Assembly (NCBI RefSeq): GCF_029227915.1
Contig: NC_079883.1
Span: 6,078,001 to 6,138,000 of the forward strand
Reading direction: 5' to 3'
From: Hydractinia symbiolongicarpus
Lineage: Eukaryota; Cnidaria; Hydrozoa; Anthoathecata; Hydractiniidae
DNA: 60,000 bases
The translations under genes were made by a program, and so were the position numbers. Below, piece after piece: positions 48,671 to 60,000 of this stretch. The notes under the pieces were generated by a model that saw only the letters and a list, made by a program, of their open reading frames with translations, made no database searches and was not told where the DNA came from. The first letter of the stretch is position 1; every line of letters starts with the position of its first letter.

Positions 48671-51600
48671 TCTATATATAAGTAAATATATGTAAAACAG
48701 TAAAGTTTTTGTTTCGTCTTAAGCGTAACTTCAGTTTCGTTGTGCGTGTAATTCGCTTTTCGCATTTACAGATGAATCTATTTGCGCACATAAAGGGTCC
48801 CTGTCAACTAGTTTTGCCTCAATGGTGTAAAAAGTTTTTGTATATTTCCTGAGAGTTTATTTTAGTCATGTGGGTGTTTTATGTACAGGAAACTGGACCA
48901 TTAAAATATTTAATGTATAAAATATTGGTATTGTTGTCAGCTCTTTTATTGTTAAAATAGTCACATTTCCACATGCTAGTGAACCTTTTTTGTTTGTTTA
49001 CATATTCGAGAATAAAACAACGTATACACAGGATTAATATCTTTGTAAATAACGCTCTGATATATCGCATTATATAAACGGCTTTAATAACGGTGTAATG
49101 GCTCATGATGACTTCTCAGCTGACTTTGTTCGCCAAAATCTTTTATCCGTCCTAATTATTGTCACCTCCTTAAAAATTTTATTACTTAGTCATAACTATG
49201 GTCAGTCCAAAGTTTCGGATATTTTATGTGTTAAATACAATGAGCAGACATTCTTTTATTTTGGTACTTAATTTTTAGCCAGTTTATAACCGTTAGACTG
49301 CTTTACTTTTTTAAAAAAAAAAAAATATTTACAAAAAATTGTTTCTTTTTCCAACTGAAGTCCCTTGGTACACTTTTCGACCTAACCAGAGCATATTTTT
49401 AAGAAATATAGGCCAATTTATTTAAAACCTTTTATGTAACGGACACCTCTTTTTAGCGCATATTACTTTAATGTCCCGATGGTGTCCGCTATAGAGAGGT
49501 AAAAATATATTTGCTTAGATTAGATTATTAGAGATTTTTAACACTACGAAGGCTTTTACTATGGTATGAAATAATTAACAAAACACAAATAAGAATGTAT
49601 TCTTTTTATTTCCATTTGTAAAATATGACTTAAATATCGAACAACGAATATGGAGGGAGAAAGGTAGTGGCCCTAACTTTGCAGATGCTGGGCCTTTTCG
49701 ATAATAAGGTGGACTGTCCTTCTCAAATGTTATTTGTAGAATCATTTTAATTTTCCTGGCGGTAGATAAGGGGTGATATCGAGTGTTGATGAGTTCTTAA
49801 ACTTTTCATCTTCTCCTGACTTTGGATTTTATCACTTAGATTATTTCTTTACAAAAATTTAAAATAATTTGACGTGGAATTAGCGCCTATTTTTCATCAT
49901 TTCTTTCTATTACCGCCCACCCTCACTTTTACTCTGTTTCTATTACATTACTAGTAAGTAAAAATTCTGATTTCGACATGTGTATGCTTGTTTGGATACA
50001 CGTATTCTATAACACGGTTTATATTGACAAACTAATACTTTATTGCCGACTGCCGACTGGTATAAAGTAAGCTAGATTGTAGATGACATAAAGTGCTTGC
50101 CCATGTCATTGTCCCGGATACATATGTTACAACACGGAAGAGATTTAACCATAAATTGACATGCAAATCAAATTTTTGAAGATATCAGCCAAACTAGTTT
50201 AACCAGTTCTTTCTCATGTGTTCATTTAATGATATTTTAAAACAACACAGTGTTAGCAAATAGTTTAGATAGGTTGTAAATGAAATTGAGATTAACGGAC
50301 AGTTTGATTTAAGCAAATTGTGTTGCAGTCCGCTGAGTAATGCATCCCTTATTACTTACTTCTTGCCAAAAAAAATGTTATACAAGTAAAAAATGCCAAT
50401 ACTGTTTATGGAAAGACATTAAAATTCGTTCGGCACTACTATCTAGTGGTCTTCAATTTTTTTAATGCTTATTCTTTCCATAAGGTCGTAATTTTATTTT
50501 GTCTAAGCACTTTCCTTTCTTCTCCTTATCGAAAAAAAAAGGATAACTGAAGTCATTGTTGCAGAAAATGCATATTAAATTTCTCTCATCATTTCTTCCT
50601 CAGCCATAATTATGTTACTACCGGGCTACCGCTTTCTGCATGTGGACAAATATAAAAACTGGAAATTTTGTAACTAAAAGTTGCACCTGTAAATATACTA
50701 ATAACATCAACCAATTTAATCACAAAAACGCGATGCGGGAAATATTTTTTTGGGTGGCGATTCCCTATGGCATATACATACAAAATTTAAAAAGATATAT
50801 CTTAGATAATAGAGGGAAGGGAAAAAAAGGAAACTGAATCTGATCCATTAATTGCCGTTATACTGAAATCGTAACATCGTATCACACGAGCATGAGGAAT
50901 ACTTATGAACCTAAGTACGTTCGACCGACAGTTTCATAATTTGATCAGTTGGAAGGCTCACAAGAATGACTCATGTGTAATTAGGGTGATGAGAAAATTC
51001 AAAGTTAACCATTGATGTTTAATTCTAAAAGTTATGACACAAGAATGATCACTTTTAATTCTAGCAAATGTTTGCGAAATTCCTGCTTCACAACAAAAGT
51101 GAGGAGCGGATTTTTAGATGGACTGTTTGTTAACGGTTGAGAAGGTAATTGCATTTACTATTGTTGACGTGTGCAAAACAGAAGCGCACAAGGAAAGTTC
51201 GACTCCAACATTCAATACTTTATCCCGTTGGATTTACGCTGCAAATCGTTTGTGCACCTATTTTAATGGTACTTCAGATGTTGAAAAGACAACTGAATGT
51301 GACAGCAATTCTACGAGTGAGGGCGTTTTTCTCGCTGCGCCCTTGTTTAATCAAGCCCACTGAGTTTATTACAGGCAAGTGTGTGGGCGAAATATCTGAA
51401 TTCCCACCACAACCTCGCCCTTATCTTTTTGACGACGATACGAACATTCTGGTCGTCACGATATATAAGGGAAGGAACGTAGGAACGAGGTAGTTCCCAC
51501 CGAGCACGCACAAAAGTCACATGAAGCTATCTGCTTGTGAAACTTTCTGCTCGTGAAACGTTCTGCTCGTGAAACTTTCTGCTCGTGAGGCTTATTACCC

Positions 51601-52134
51601 ATGAAACTTTCTGTCCTTAAATGAGTTAGCGATGAGGAACCAAATTTAACGGACAATTTCTTGATTACCTAAAATCATTAGCTATTTTTCACGTAATTTA
51701 ACTTTGCAGAGAGGGATGTCGTAAAATTCTTTTCCCGGTCAGTCGAAATTAAACATTTTTGCAGGGATTTATTTTCGTGTATTGTAACAAAAAACGGGTT
51801 CTACCTGTTTAGAATTTCCCACTAAGACTGGCAGGGAGGCAAACACTAGTAACACGATAAACAGATCTAAAGTTCTGCCTTATGGCGTATATTGACATGG
51901 CGTTAAAAAGTTGAACGTTTGTAAAACACATTTATTGATACATGTGGCCATCTTTTTTAGATTTGTAAGATCTTTTTCCGCTCATACAAATAATTTAACA
52001 AATTTAGAAGAAAACACTGATTTTTAAAAATATTAATGTACAAAAAAATAAGCTACACATATAAAAAGAGTATATAAATACTACACCAATAATATGTCGT
52101 AATTAATAACAAACCATGTAAGAACAATAGGTTT
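48671..52134. other. Intergenic DNA between the two SLC43-like genes
   Basis: About 3.4 kb, AT-rich. A GGTGTCCGCTATAGAGAGG motif with an inverted partner (CGGACACC) lies at 49437-49502, and a 16-bp tandem repeat at 51531-51612. Two overlapping plus frames at 51118-51493 have no recognisable domain or splice support and were not called. Confidence 0.45.
51531..51612. repeat. Short tandem repeat, 16-bp unit, about five copies
   Basis: The unit CTGCTCGTGAAACTTT is repeated with changes. The fourth and fifth copies are degraded. Confidence 0.75.
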
Positions 52135-54505
52135 TGCATAAATACTACTCCACCAAGTTGTAACTTCTCGTGTGAATTTTACAATCCATGAATACATATA
52201 GGCTGTTTTAAATCCTATATAAATACTACTCCACAAATTTATAATTTCTCGTGTGAATTTTACAATCCATGAATACATATAGACTGTTTTAAATCCTATA
52301 TAAATACTACTCAACAAATTTATAATTTCTCGTGTGGATTGTACAATACATAGGCTGAGTTAAATCTTATATAAATACTACTCGACCAATTTATAATTTC
52401 TTGTGTGAATTTCACAATACATATAGGCTGAGTTAAATCTTATATAAATACTACTCCACCAATTTATAATTTCTCGTGTGAATTTCACAATACATATAGG
52501 CTGAGTTAAATCTTATATAAATACTACTCCATGAATTTATAATTTCTCGTGTGAATTTCACAATACATATAGGCTGAGTTAAATCTTATATAAATACTAC
52601 TCGACCAATTTATAATTTCTCGTGTGAATTTCACAATACATATAGGCTGAGTTAAATCTTATATAAATACTACTCGACCAATTTATAATTTCTCGTGTGA
52701 ATTTCACAATACATATAGGCTGAGTTAAATCTTATATAAATACTACTCCACGAATTTATAACTTCTCGTGTGAATTTCACAATACATATAGGCTGAGTTA
52801 AATCTTATATAAATACTACTCGACCAATTTATAATTTCTCGTGTGAATTTCACAATACATATAGGCTGAGTTAAATCTTATATAAATACTACTCCACCAA
52901 TTTATAATTTCTCGTGTGGATTGTACAATACATAAAGGCTGAGTTAAATCTTATATAAATACTACTCCACGAATTTATAATTTCTCGTGTGAATTTCACA
53001 ATACATATAGGCTGAGTTAAATCTTATATAAATACTACTCCACCAATTTATAATTTCTCGTGTGGATTGTACAATACATATAGGCTGAGTTAAATCTTAT
53101 ATAAATACTACTCCACGAATTTATAACTTCTCGTGTGAATTTCACAATACATATAGGCTGAGTTAAATCTTATATAAATACTACTCCACCAATTTATAAC
53201 TTCTCGTGTGAATTTCACAATACATATAGGCTGAGTTAAATCTTATATAAATACTACTCGACCAATTTATAATTTCTTGTATGAATTTCACAATACATAT
53301 AGGCTGAGTTATATCTTATATAAATACTACTCCACCAATTTATAATTTCTCGTGTGAATTTCACAATACATATAGGCTGAGTTAAATCTTATATAAATAC
53401 TACTCGACCAATTTATATCTTCTCGTGTGAATTTCTCAATACATATAGGCTGAGTTAAATCTTATATAAATACTACTCCACCAATTTATAATTTCTTGTG
53501 TGAATTTCACAATACATATAGGCTGAGTTAAATCTTATATAAATACTACTCCACAAATTTATAATTTCTCGTGTGGATTGTACAATACATATAGGCTGAG
53601 TTAAACCTTATATAAATACTACTCGACCAATTTATAATTTCTTGTGTGAATTTCACAATACATATAGGCTGAGTTAAATCTTATATAAATACTACTCGAC
53701 CAATTTATAATTTCTCGTGTGAATTTCACAATACATATAGGCTGAGTTAAATCTTATATAAATACTACTCCACGAATTTATAATTTCTCGTGTGAATTTC
53801 ACAATACATATAGGCTGAGTTAAATCTTATATAAATACTACTCGACCAATTTATAATTTCTCGTGTGAATTTCACAATACATATAGGCTGAGTTAAATCT
53901 TATATAAATACTACTCGACCAATTTATAATTTCTCGTGTGAATTTCACAATACATATAGGCTGAGTTAAATCTTATATAAATACTACTCCACGAATTTAT
54001 AACTTCTCGTGTGAATTTCACAATACATATAGGCTGAGTTAAATCTTATATAAATACTACTCCACGAATTTATAACTTCTCGTGTGAATTTCACAATACA
54101 TATAGGCTGAGTTAAATCTTATATAAATACTACTCGACCAATTTATAATTTTTCGTGTGAATTTCACAATACATATAGGCTGAGTTAAATCTTATATAAA
54201 TACTACTCCACGAATTTATAACTTCTCGTGTGAATTTCACAATACATATAGGCTGAGTTAAATCTTATATAAATACTACTCCACGAATTTATAACTTCTC
54301 GTGTGAATTTCACAATACATATAGGCTGAGTTAAATCTTATATAAATACTACTCGACCAATTTATAACTTCTCGTGTGAATTTCACAATACATATAGGCT
54401 GAGTTAAATCTTATATAAATACTACTCCACGAATTTATAACTTCTCGTGTGAATTTCACAATACATAGGCTGAGTTAAATCTTATATAAATACTACTCCA
54501 CCAAA
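52135..54505. repeat. 73-bp minisatellite, about 32 copies, abutting the stop codon of SLC43-like copy 2
   Basis: Landmarks such as GAGTTAAATCTTATATAAAT recur every 73 bp (for example 52357 and 52430). The leftmost two or three units are more diverged; the rest differ at a few positions (CCACC, CGACC, CCACG; GAATTTCAC or GGATTGTAC). On the minus strand each unit reads ATTGTGAAATTCACACGAGA then AATTATAA, closely matching the last codons plus stop of the SLC43-like genes, then a 3'-UTR-like segment. The array starts at the base after the TAA of copy 2, so it would form that gene's 3' UTR. Confidence 0.95.
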
Positions 54506-57500
54506 TTATATCTTCTCGTTCGAATTTTCCAATACAAGTGACTCATCTTGTTTTTCATATCGCCAACAATAATACTTCAAATATGCGGGCAGTGAGAGTG
54601 GTAACAGGAGCAAGCCAAGAAACACAACATTTGTCTAAAAATTTAAAATGAGTTTTTTTTGAACCCCTCAGTGAGCGAATGTTGTGTTGAGAATTTGATT
54701 TTAAGGATTGCTATTGTTCCGTATTTTTACGGTGTAAAACTTTATGAAAACCAACTCCATATTAATATAAGATCAAATGGTAACAGTGATTGAACTTGTT
54801 TGTCACTACCTCGTTTAAATTATAAGTCGTTTACCAAAAGTTTCTTTCTAAGAATGCGAAAATGTTAAGGTGCGAAAGAATCTATTAATTTAGGATTGTC
54901 TTTTTGTGATAAAATGTTTTATAAATCGTTCTAAAAGCTGTTGGATATAACCTATCTGAAAAAGAATGACTGTCCACAAAGCTCATTTTTTTAGAGGGAT
55001 TAGATAATCGTTTTTCAAGAAATTCAAATTTTTAAACCCATTTTTACAATTCTGACAAATGCAAGAACAACACTTTAGTTATCAGTAAGTGCATTTTTAG
55101 AAGAAAACTTACGTAAAATTGTTGATTTTTGAAATACGATTGTTCGATGTACAACATTGGATATTGCATAAGGCAAAACAAACCGCACATGACGCCATTA
55201 TATCCATACAGAGAACAATAATATTGTGGTGGAAATCTAAAAAAAATCGCCGCAAAAGTATAAATAAAATCCACGACAACAACGATAGAAATAAAGTGAA
55301 ATTTCTAATAGAGATAAATCCTGGAAACCAAATGTAGAATTAGGTTGTACAATTTAACATTTGTATGGAGTTTTTTATATAAGAGTTAGTTTAAGGGCAG
55401 AAAATGTCGCGTTTTCTTGGTTGTTTTCGCGAAAATTCATGCCTTTGGAAGTTATAAAACAGTAAAACACGAAAGATTTTCACGCGAAGTCATAGATATT
55501 TTTTTAAGACTCCAAAGTTTCTTCACCAAAAAAATAATCAAGGAACGGGGGAATCTTAAAGTTAGTGAGTTATTTCTTCTTTAATCATCAACTAAAATAA
55601 TAGTTTTCAATAACATTTAGTTTTTCATTCTTCTTTGGTACTACGATCATTTCTCGGATATCCCGATTCCTTAAACAGTAATGGACGCACACTTTTGATA
55701 GCTAACAATAAGAAAAAAAAGAAAAAAAGAAATTGTTGCTATTCGCAAAAGATTTTCCCTTGAAAATGAAGGGATTTTTGATTTTCGCGAAACTTACTAC
55801 CCGTGAAAATTTCTGCCCCTAAAGTAGAGTGACTGAGACAGAATCTTAATATGATATAACCGCTATCAAATGTTCATCAAAGGTATATACTTTCCTTTTA
55901 GTTGAACAGTAAGGAACATAGAAAGGAATAGGCACGACGTCACGTGATGTCGGTACAGAAATAACACTACAGGGCAATGCAAGAAAAACTACCACAGTGA
56001 AGAACCATAATTATGAATGTTTGGAATAACTACTTACAGTAAAGCGTAAAAATAAGTGACAGTACACCACATCAAACCGTTTCCAAGCAAATATACCAGA
56101 AAAATCGGAAACTAAAAAAACAACATTAAAAATAACATTTGATGACGACGACGACGACGATGATGATGATGATGATAACATTAACAGCAACGTCAACGAC
56201 TCTGGAAAGGACTTCGACAACACTGACGAAAGAAGGGTAAATTCAAAACATCATACCGAAAGATACAACTGTTCAAATAACTGCAAACCATTCAACAACT
56301 GCATGACGATAATGCTGACTAGTATTGGCATAATTAAACTTCGAATGTCGTCAAATTTTTGTTGTTCAACTGTTCTAGCAATTGTCTCAGTTTTTTTACA
56401 TGATAATTTATTATGCATAAATAACAAGCCGGCGATAGGACCAACTAATATACCGACAAACTGTATTGTGCCGAAATATTTGACGTATACCACGGCTAGA
56501 TAGAGAAAAAACAGATTCGACATAACATTCTAATATGCGTTTTAGGAAATTCAATTTACATCGCAAGGAAATCTTTACTTAAAGTTTCTTTTAAAACATT
56601 TTTGGGACTATTAGAATCTAATTTCTAATTTATTCTTACGGATTTTAATGGGCAACAAAATAACTTAAAATGTGCTTAAACTTAACAATATTGAAGGTAG
56701 AAAAATGTGCAATAAGTATTAAATAAAAAATATCTAGCAAAAAGGGTGGTGTTATACAATTAATCTGATGTACCACCGAAACACACCTTCTTCCTCGTCG
56801 ACGATATTTCGAAGGTACTTGTCAATATTTCCAACAAAATACACCAATTTAAGCATCATTATCGCAACAGTCAAGATACACAAAAAGTTAAACTTGGAAA
56901 AGAAACACTGCAGAAAAGTCTTATCTAAAATAAAGTTTAAATGCAAAATCACAAACAATTTACGCAATGCAATCTCTTATCGGTTATAGACGTTGTCCAA
57001 GCATATTTCTCAAAAACCCGTTTCTTAAAGTAGACGAACGTTTAAAATTTAAGATGCGTATAGTTTGAACAATAATAAAAAGCACTATTTCTAATTGTTA
57101 TATTTTAACTATATAATAGTTCTGATTAAATAAATATATATTTATATGTATTTAATCAGAACTTCTATAATTTTCTATTTCTATAAAGTCCATTTATTTT
57201 TCTGTCCATTTTGGCAACCTTACCCGTGGAACTGTAACTTTTCAATGCCAGCATTTCAGACATTTTTATTAAATCTATGTCGAAATCATATCAACGTGCT
57301 TTCTTTGCAAATGCTTGCACGAAATATTTCGCGCAAGCGTTTGCAAAGAGAGCGCCCTCAGATAAGCGCATACAGGAAAAAGAGATACAGAATACAATGT
57401 TTGTTTCACTTAAAATGCGAGATTTTTTCTGCTTCTTTAATTTTGTTGCGGATATAGTTTTTATGAATTTTTGCAGCATATATATAATATGTACACAAGA

Positions 57501-59029
57501 TTAAGGAATATAAAATGTACAAAATGATACACAAAAAAGAATATACATTATCGAAAAAAAACTATTCTATTTTTCTTTCTTTTTTATCTTTGCATTTTTT
57601 TTATACTCGTTTATAAGCGCACCCGTCGATAAGCGCACCCGTAAATAAGCGCACCAAAATCTAGCTATCACCACTGATAAACAAACTGCGCTTGATTTTG
57701 GCATTTTACGGTATATTAATACAAAAACTGTATCTGTCTGTCTGTCTGTCCGTCTGTGACCAGAAATTTGATTATATTTTCCTTAGAAGTGCCTATAACA
57801 TGCTCCAAAAACCACGTTCTTAAAAAAACGATTTAATGGAATGTAATTGCTTTGTTATACATAATTAATGTCAGGCAAAGTCACGTTCTTATTGTTGATG
57901 TCTATTCTGTTTAAACATTTTATTGATGAAATTAACAACAAACCGTTTTCAGATAAGCACAATTAATTTTTAAGTTTTTATAAGTGCATTAAATAACTGC
58001 TATAAATATTTCTGTGCAATCTCCAACAAAGAATAAATTTATGTATAACATGTATGACTGGAACAATTTTTTAATATACTGCGTAATTTATTTATGTACC
58101 TGGATCACACATGAAATTTTTCTCCACAGAAGATATCAATGGACTTTCTTCGTTACTTGCATTGGCAAGTTTTTGGAGTCCGTATTGATCAACACCATAA
58201 CCATATGTATTTTCTTGAATTACACCATATCTTCCCCTACAAGATAAAGAAAGAATCCTTGTATCCACGTGGTCCGCAATGTTTATAGCTGCCTTAGATT
58301 GTGCGAATGAAAATTAGATGAAAAGCAAGGAAATCGCATAAGCTGACGATGCAATAAAACAGAAGAAGTGATAAGACAAAGGAAGATCTATCGTAGTTTA
58401 CAGCAAATAAAATATATCTCAAAAGCCTAGGCACCACAAATTATGATACGTGAATTATATTTAAACCGACAGGTAAATGGAATATGATTCCTTCTTACAT
58501 GGATTGCTCGTGACAACATGAGCAACTGCTGAAATATTCATGTCTCTTTTATCATACCTTTTGTCAACAGAATCCATTGAAGAACACAGTTCCGACTGAG
58601 ACCAACTAAAACCCATTGAACGCGACAAACTTAAACTTAACTCGGTTCTTCGCTCATCAGCAGACATCTCCAACAGCGTTCTAATGTAAAATATATATTT
58701 AAAATTATTATAGTTAAACGTTTTAATAAATTCAACATTTTTAATCAAATTTTCATTCACATTCCTTACTTTTCTATCGAGTGTTTGTAAGCACTATAAC
58801 TCGACGTTACTCCGCCTTGATAACTCGCCGTTAATTCCTTTGAAAACTTTACAAAATCCTTGTTTTTTGTGTTGGGATTAAGCATATCTTTGACATCCTC
58901 ATCGATAACAACACTGAGTTCATATTTGCTCGGAAAGAAGATTGTTGTCACCATTACCATAAACACAACCATTAAGCAACCATAACTCATTGAAATGGTT
59001 GATAACGGTAAGTCGGATTCAAAAATAGC
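54506..59029 (-). CDS. SLC43-family transporter, inverted copy 2 (5' end outside window)
   Basis: Exons from 3' to 5': 54506-54634, 55113-55236, 56038-56111, 56257-56495, 56787-56924, 58100-58236, 58558-58680, 58770-59029. Their lengths (129, 124, 74, 239, 138, 137, 123, 260) equal those of exons 13-10 and 8-5 of copy 1, and all frames are open. Diagnostic parts are SYGCLMVVFMVMVTTIFFPS, VYVKYFGTIQFVGILVGPIA and the terminal LVLENSNEKI. Exons 1-4 are not present before the window edge. In copy 1 the matching intron is 1,082 bp and only 971 bp remain here, so they may lie just beyond; truncation of the copy is the alternative. No equivalent of exon 9 was found. The gene looks functional rather than decayed. 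Confidence 0.8.
55237..56037. other. Intron of SLC43-like copy 2
   Basis: 801 bp against 217 bp in copy 1. The excess contains TTTCGCG-type degenerate repeat sequence (55410-55490, 55740-55800) and A-runs. No coding exon was seen. Confidence 0.5.
56141..56176. repeat. (GAC/GAT)12 microsatellite
   Basis: Twelve uninterrupted GAY triplets: GAT, five GAC, then six GAT. It lies in the intron between the 239-bp and 74-bp exons of SLC43-like copy 2. Confidence 0.95.
57119..57162. repeat. Inverted repeat, 14-bp perfect arms
   Basis: GTTCTGATTAAATA at 57119-57132 is the exact reverse complement of 57149-57162, with a 16-base AT loop. Confidence 0.85.
57302..57349. repeat. 48-bp near-perfect palindrome
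   Basis: The two halves are reverse complements except at two position pairs, centred on CGAAATATTTCG. It lies in an intron of SLC43-like copy 2, close to repeat-derived sequence, and may be the core of a foldback element. Confidence 0.8.
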
Positions 59030-60000
59030 CTAAAATAAAGATAACTCACATAAAAATTAGAACTGTAAATCAAGACTGATATTTTACCCATGTTTCTTCA
59101 AGCACTGTTTTTTCAACAGGAGCTTCAATTTAAATTAGTTTTTATTCTTACTTACTTACTTACCTTTGCCTAATCATGGAATGATCAAATCGGAAAAATT
59201 TTGCGAGAACTAATTTTCGGGGTATTTTGCGGATTTTTTTACCAACGAAGAGTATTATTTACTGCCAATCACAAAAGGAAATTAATTCAGATAAAACCCA
59301 TTTGATTTTGATGTCGCGTTTTTAATTGAAGTATGTTACAAACGTTATAAGGAAAAATATGTAGGACAGAAACCGTGACAAATCAATCAATTTGTAGTTC
59401 TTCTATTCCATCTATTAATTTTTCTATCAGCCCTTAGTGGCGTTAATTTTTGCTGGGTGGCGTAATTAAGGCCGGCAAAAAAGGACCGGCGTGTTGAAAA
59501 AAAATCACAAAAAGCGGCGTTAATTTTCTGAAGTCAATTTTTGCCATGTTTGGTGTTTCGGATATTTTTTCTTAAAAGAACATTAATTTCAGACCTCTTA
59601 TTAACATGCCTGGCATCAGTAATCAGGGTATATTGGAAATATATGGGAGTATTGAAAGAAACTAATAAAAACTTGGATATATAAAATAAAATTGACGTCA
59701 ATCTTCCTCAGAAATCTTTTTTATTATAAAATAATATTAAATCAATATAAAAAAAGTGGGTCCCATACCGCGAGAGTTATCCAAATTCGTATTTTATTTC
59801 ATTTACGAAGGAGGTTGAGTTACAAAAACAGTCGCAAGTGTAACCCACAGGTTGTCACCCATCCCAGAAGAGGGACTTGAAATTCTGATTCAAATGCAAT
59901 TTGCCCATGCTAATAAGACCAAATTTGAGCAAATAAAGGTTTTAGTTAATAAGCATTTTTAAAGGATGACGGAAAAACTCGATTTTGAACAGAAAAGTCG
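59030..60000. other. Partial intron 4 (or 5' flank) of SLC43-like copy 2
   Basis: No counterpart of exon 4 of copy 1 was found. A CTTA microsatellite lies near 59149-59163, and GGCGTTAATTTT motifs occur twice between 59440 and 59530. Otherwise nothing was recognised. Confidence 0.45.

Larger units (their letters stand above)
56925..58099. other. Expanded intron of SLC43-like copy 2 with inserted repeats
   Basis: 1,175 bp against 167 bp in copy 1, so about 1 kb was gained. It holds two palindromes (57119-57162 and 57302-57349), three ATAAGCGCACC-type motifs at 57614-57660, and a TCTG microsatellite near 57733-57757. No transposase frame was recognised. Confidence 0.55.

Noticed and set aside
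51118-51493. Two overlapping plus-strand frames (81 and 114 codons)
   Set aside because: Neither has a recognisable domain, and two frames open over the same bases suggest chance or decayed sequence.
52135-54505. CRISPR-like array
   Set aside because: The 73-bp units are contiguous with no unique spacers, in a eukaryotic setting, and derive from a gene's 3' end.

Overview
The window looks like nuclear DNA of an invertebrate animal. It is AT-rich, its genes are split by GT..AG introns, and it carries SINE-like and MITE-like repeats. The proteins combine extracellular animal modules (thrombospondin type 1, SEA, fibronectin type III) with a mucin. A cnidarian is my best guess, from this domain mixture and the compact intron style, but nothing here fixes the species.

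Layout: (1) 1-3274 is non-coding and holds a probable non-autonomous mobile element (1418-2155). (2) 3275-36525 (+) reads as one giant gene of 19 coding exons. A single exon of about 22.9 kb encodes a signal peptide and about 7,600 residues of Ser/Thr-rich mucin repeats: 25 full units of 732 bp, 9 short units of 351 bp and partial units at both ends. Then come TSP1, a Cys-rich module, three more TSP1, a SEA domain with a GSV autocleavage-type motif, three FN3 domains, and an ionotropic-glutamate-receptor-like core (S1 - M1 - pore - M3 - S2 - M4) whose pore carries the potassium-channel signature TVGYGD, and a cytoplasmic tail. All 19 splice phases agree and give about 8,924 residues. This mucin-to-channel fusion is the outstanding feature of the window. 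(3) 36526-42607 is intergenic. (4) 42610-47776 (+) is a complete 12- or 13-exon SLC43-family major facilitator transporter. (5) 47777-52134 is intergenic and repeat-bearing. (6) 52135-54505 is a 73-bp minisatellite that begins at the stop codon of (7), a second, inverted SLC43-like gene (54506 to at least 59029, minus strand) whose eight visible exons match the first copy in length; its 5' exons lie beyond the window.

The mucin-channel gene could act as a surface sensor: a very long glycosylated stalk tethered through a SEA domain and adhesion modules to a K+-type pore in inverted (glutamate-receptor) topology. That role is inference. The SLC43 pair is a local inverted duplication, and the minisatellite appears to have grown from the last codons and 3' UTR of that gene. 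Exon coordinates were assigned by eye from splice consensus, reading frame and, for SLC43, agreement between paralogs; no transcript evidence was available.
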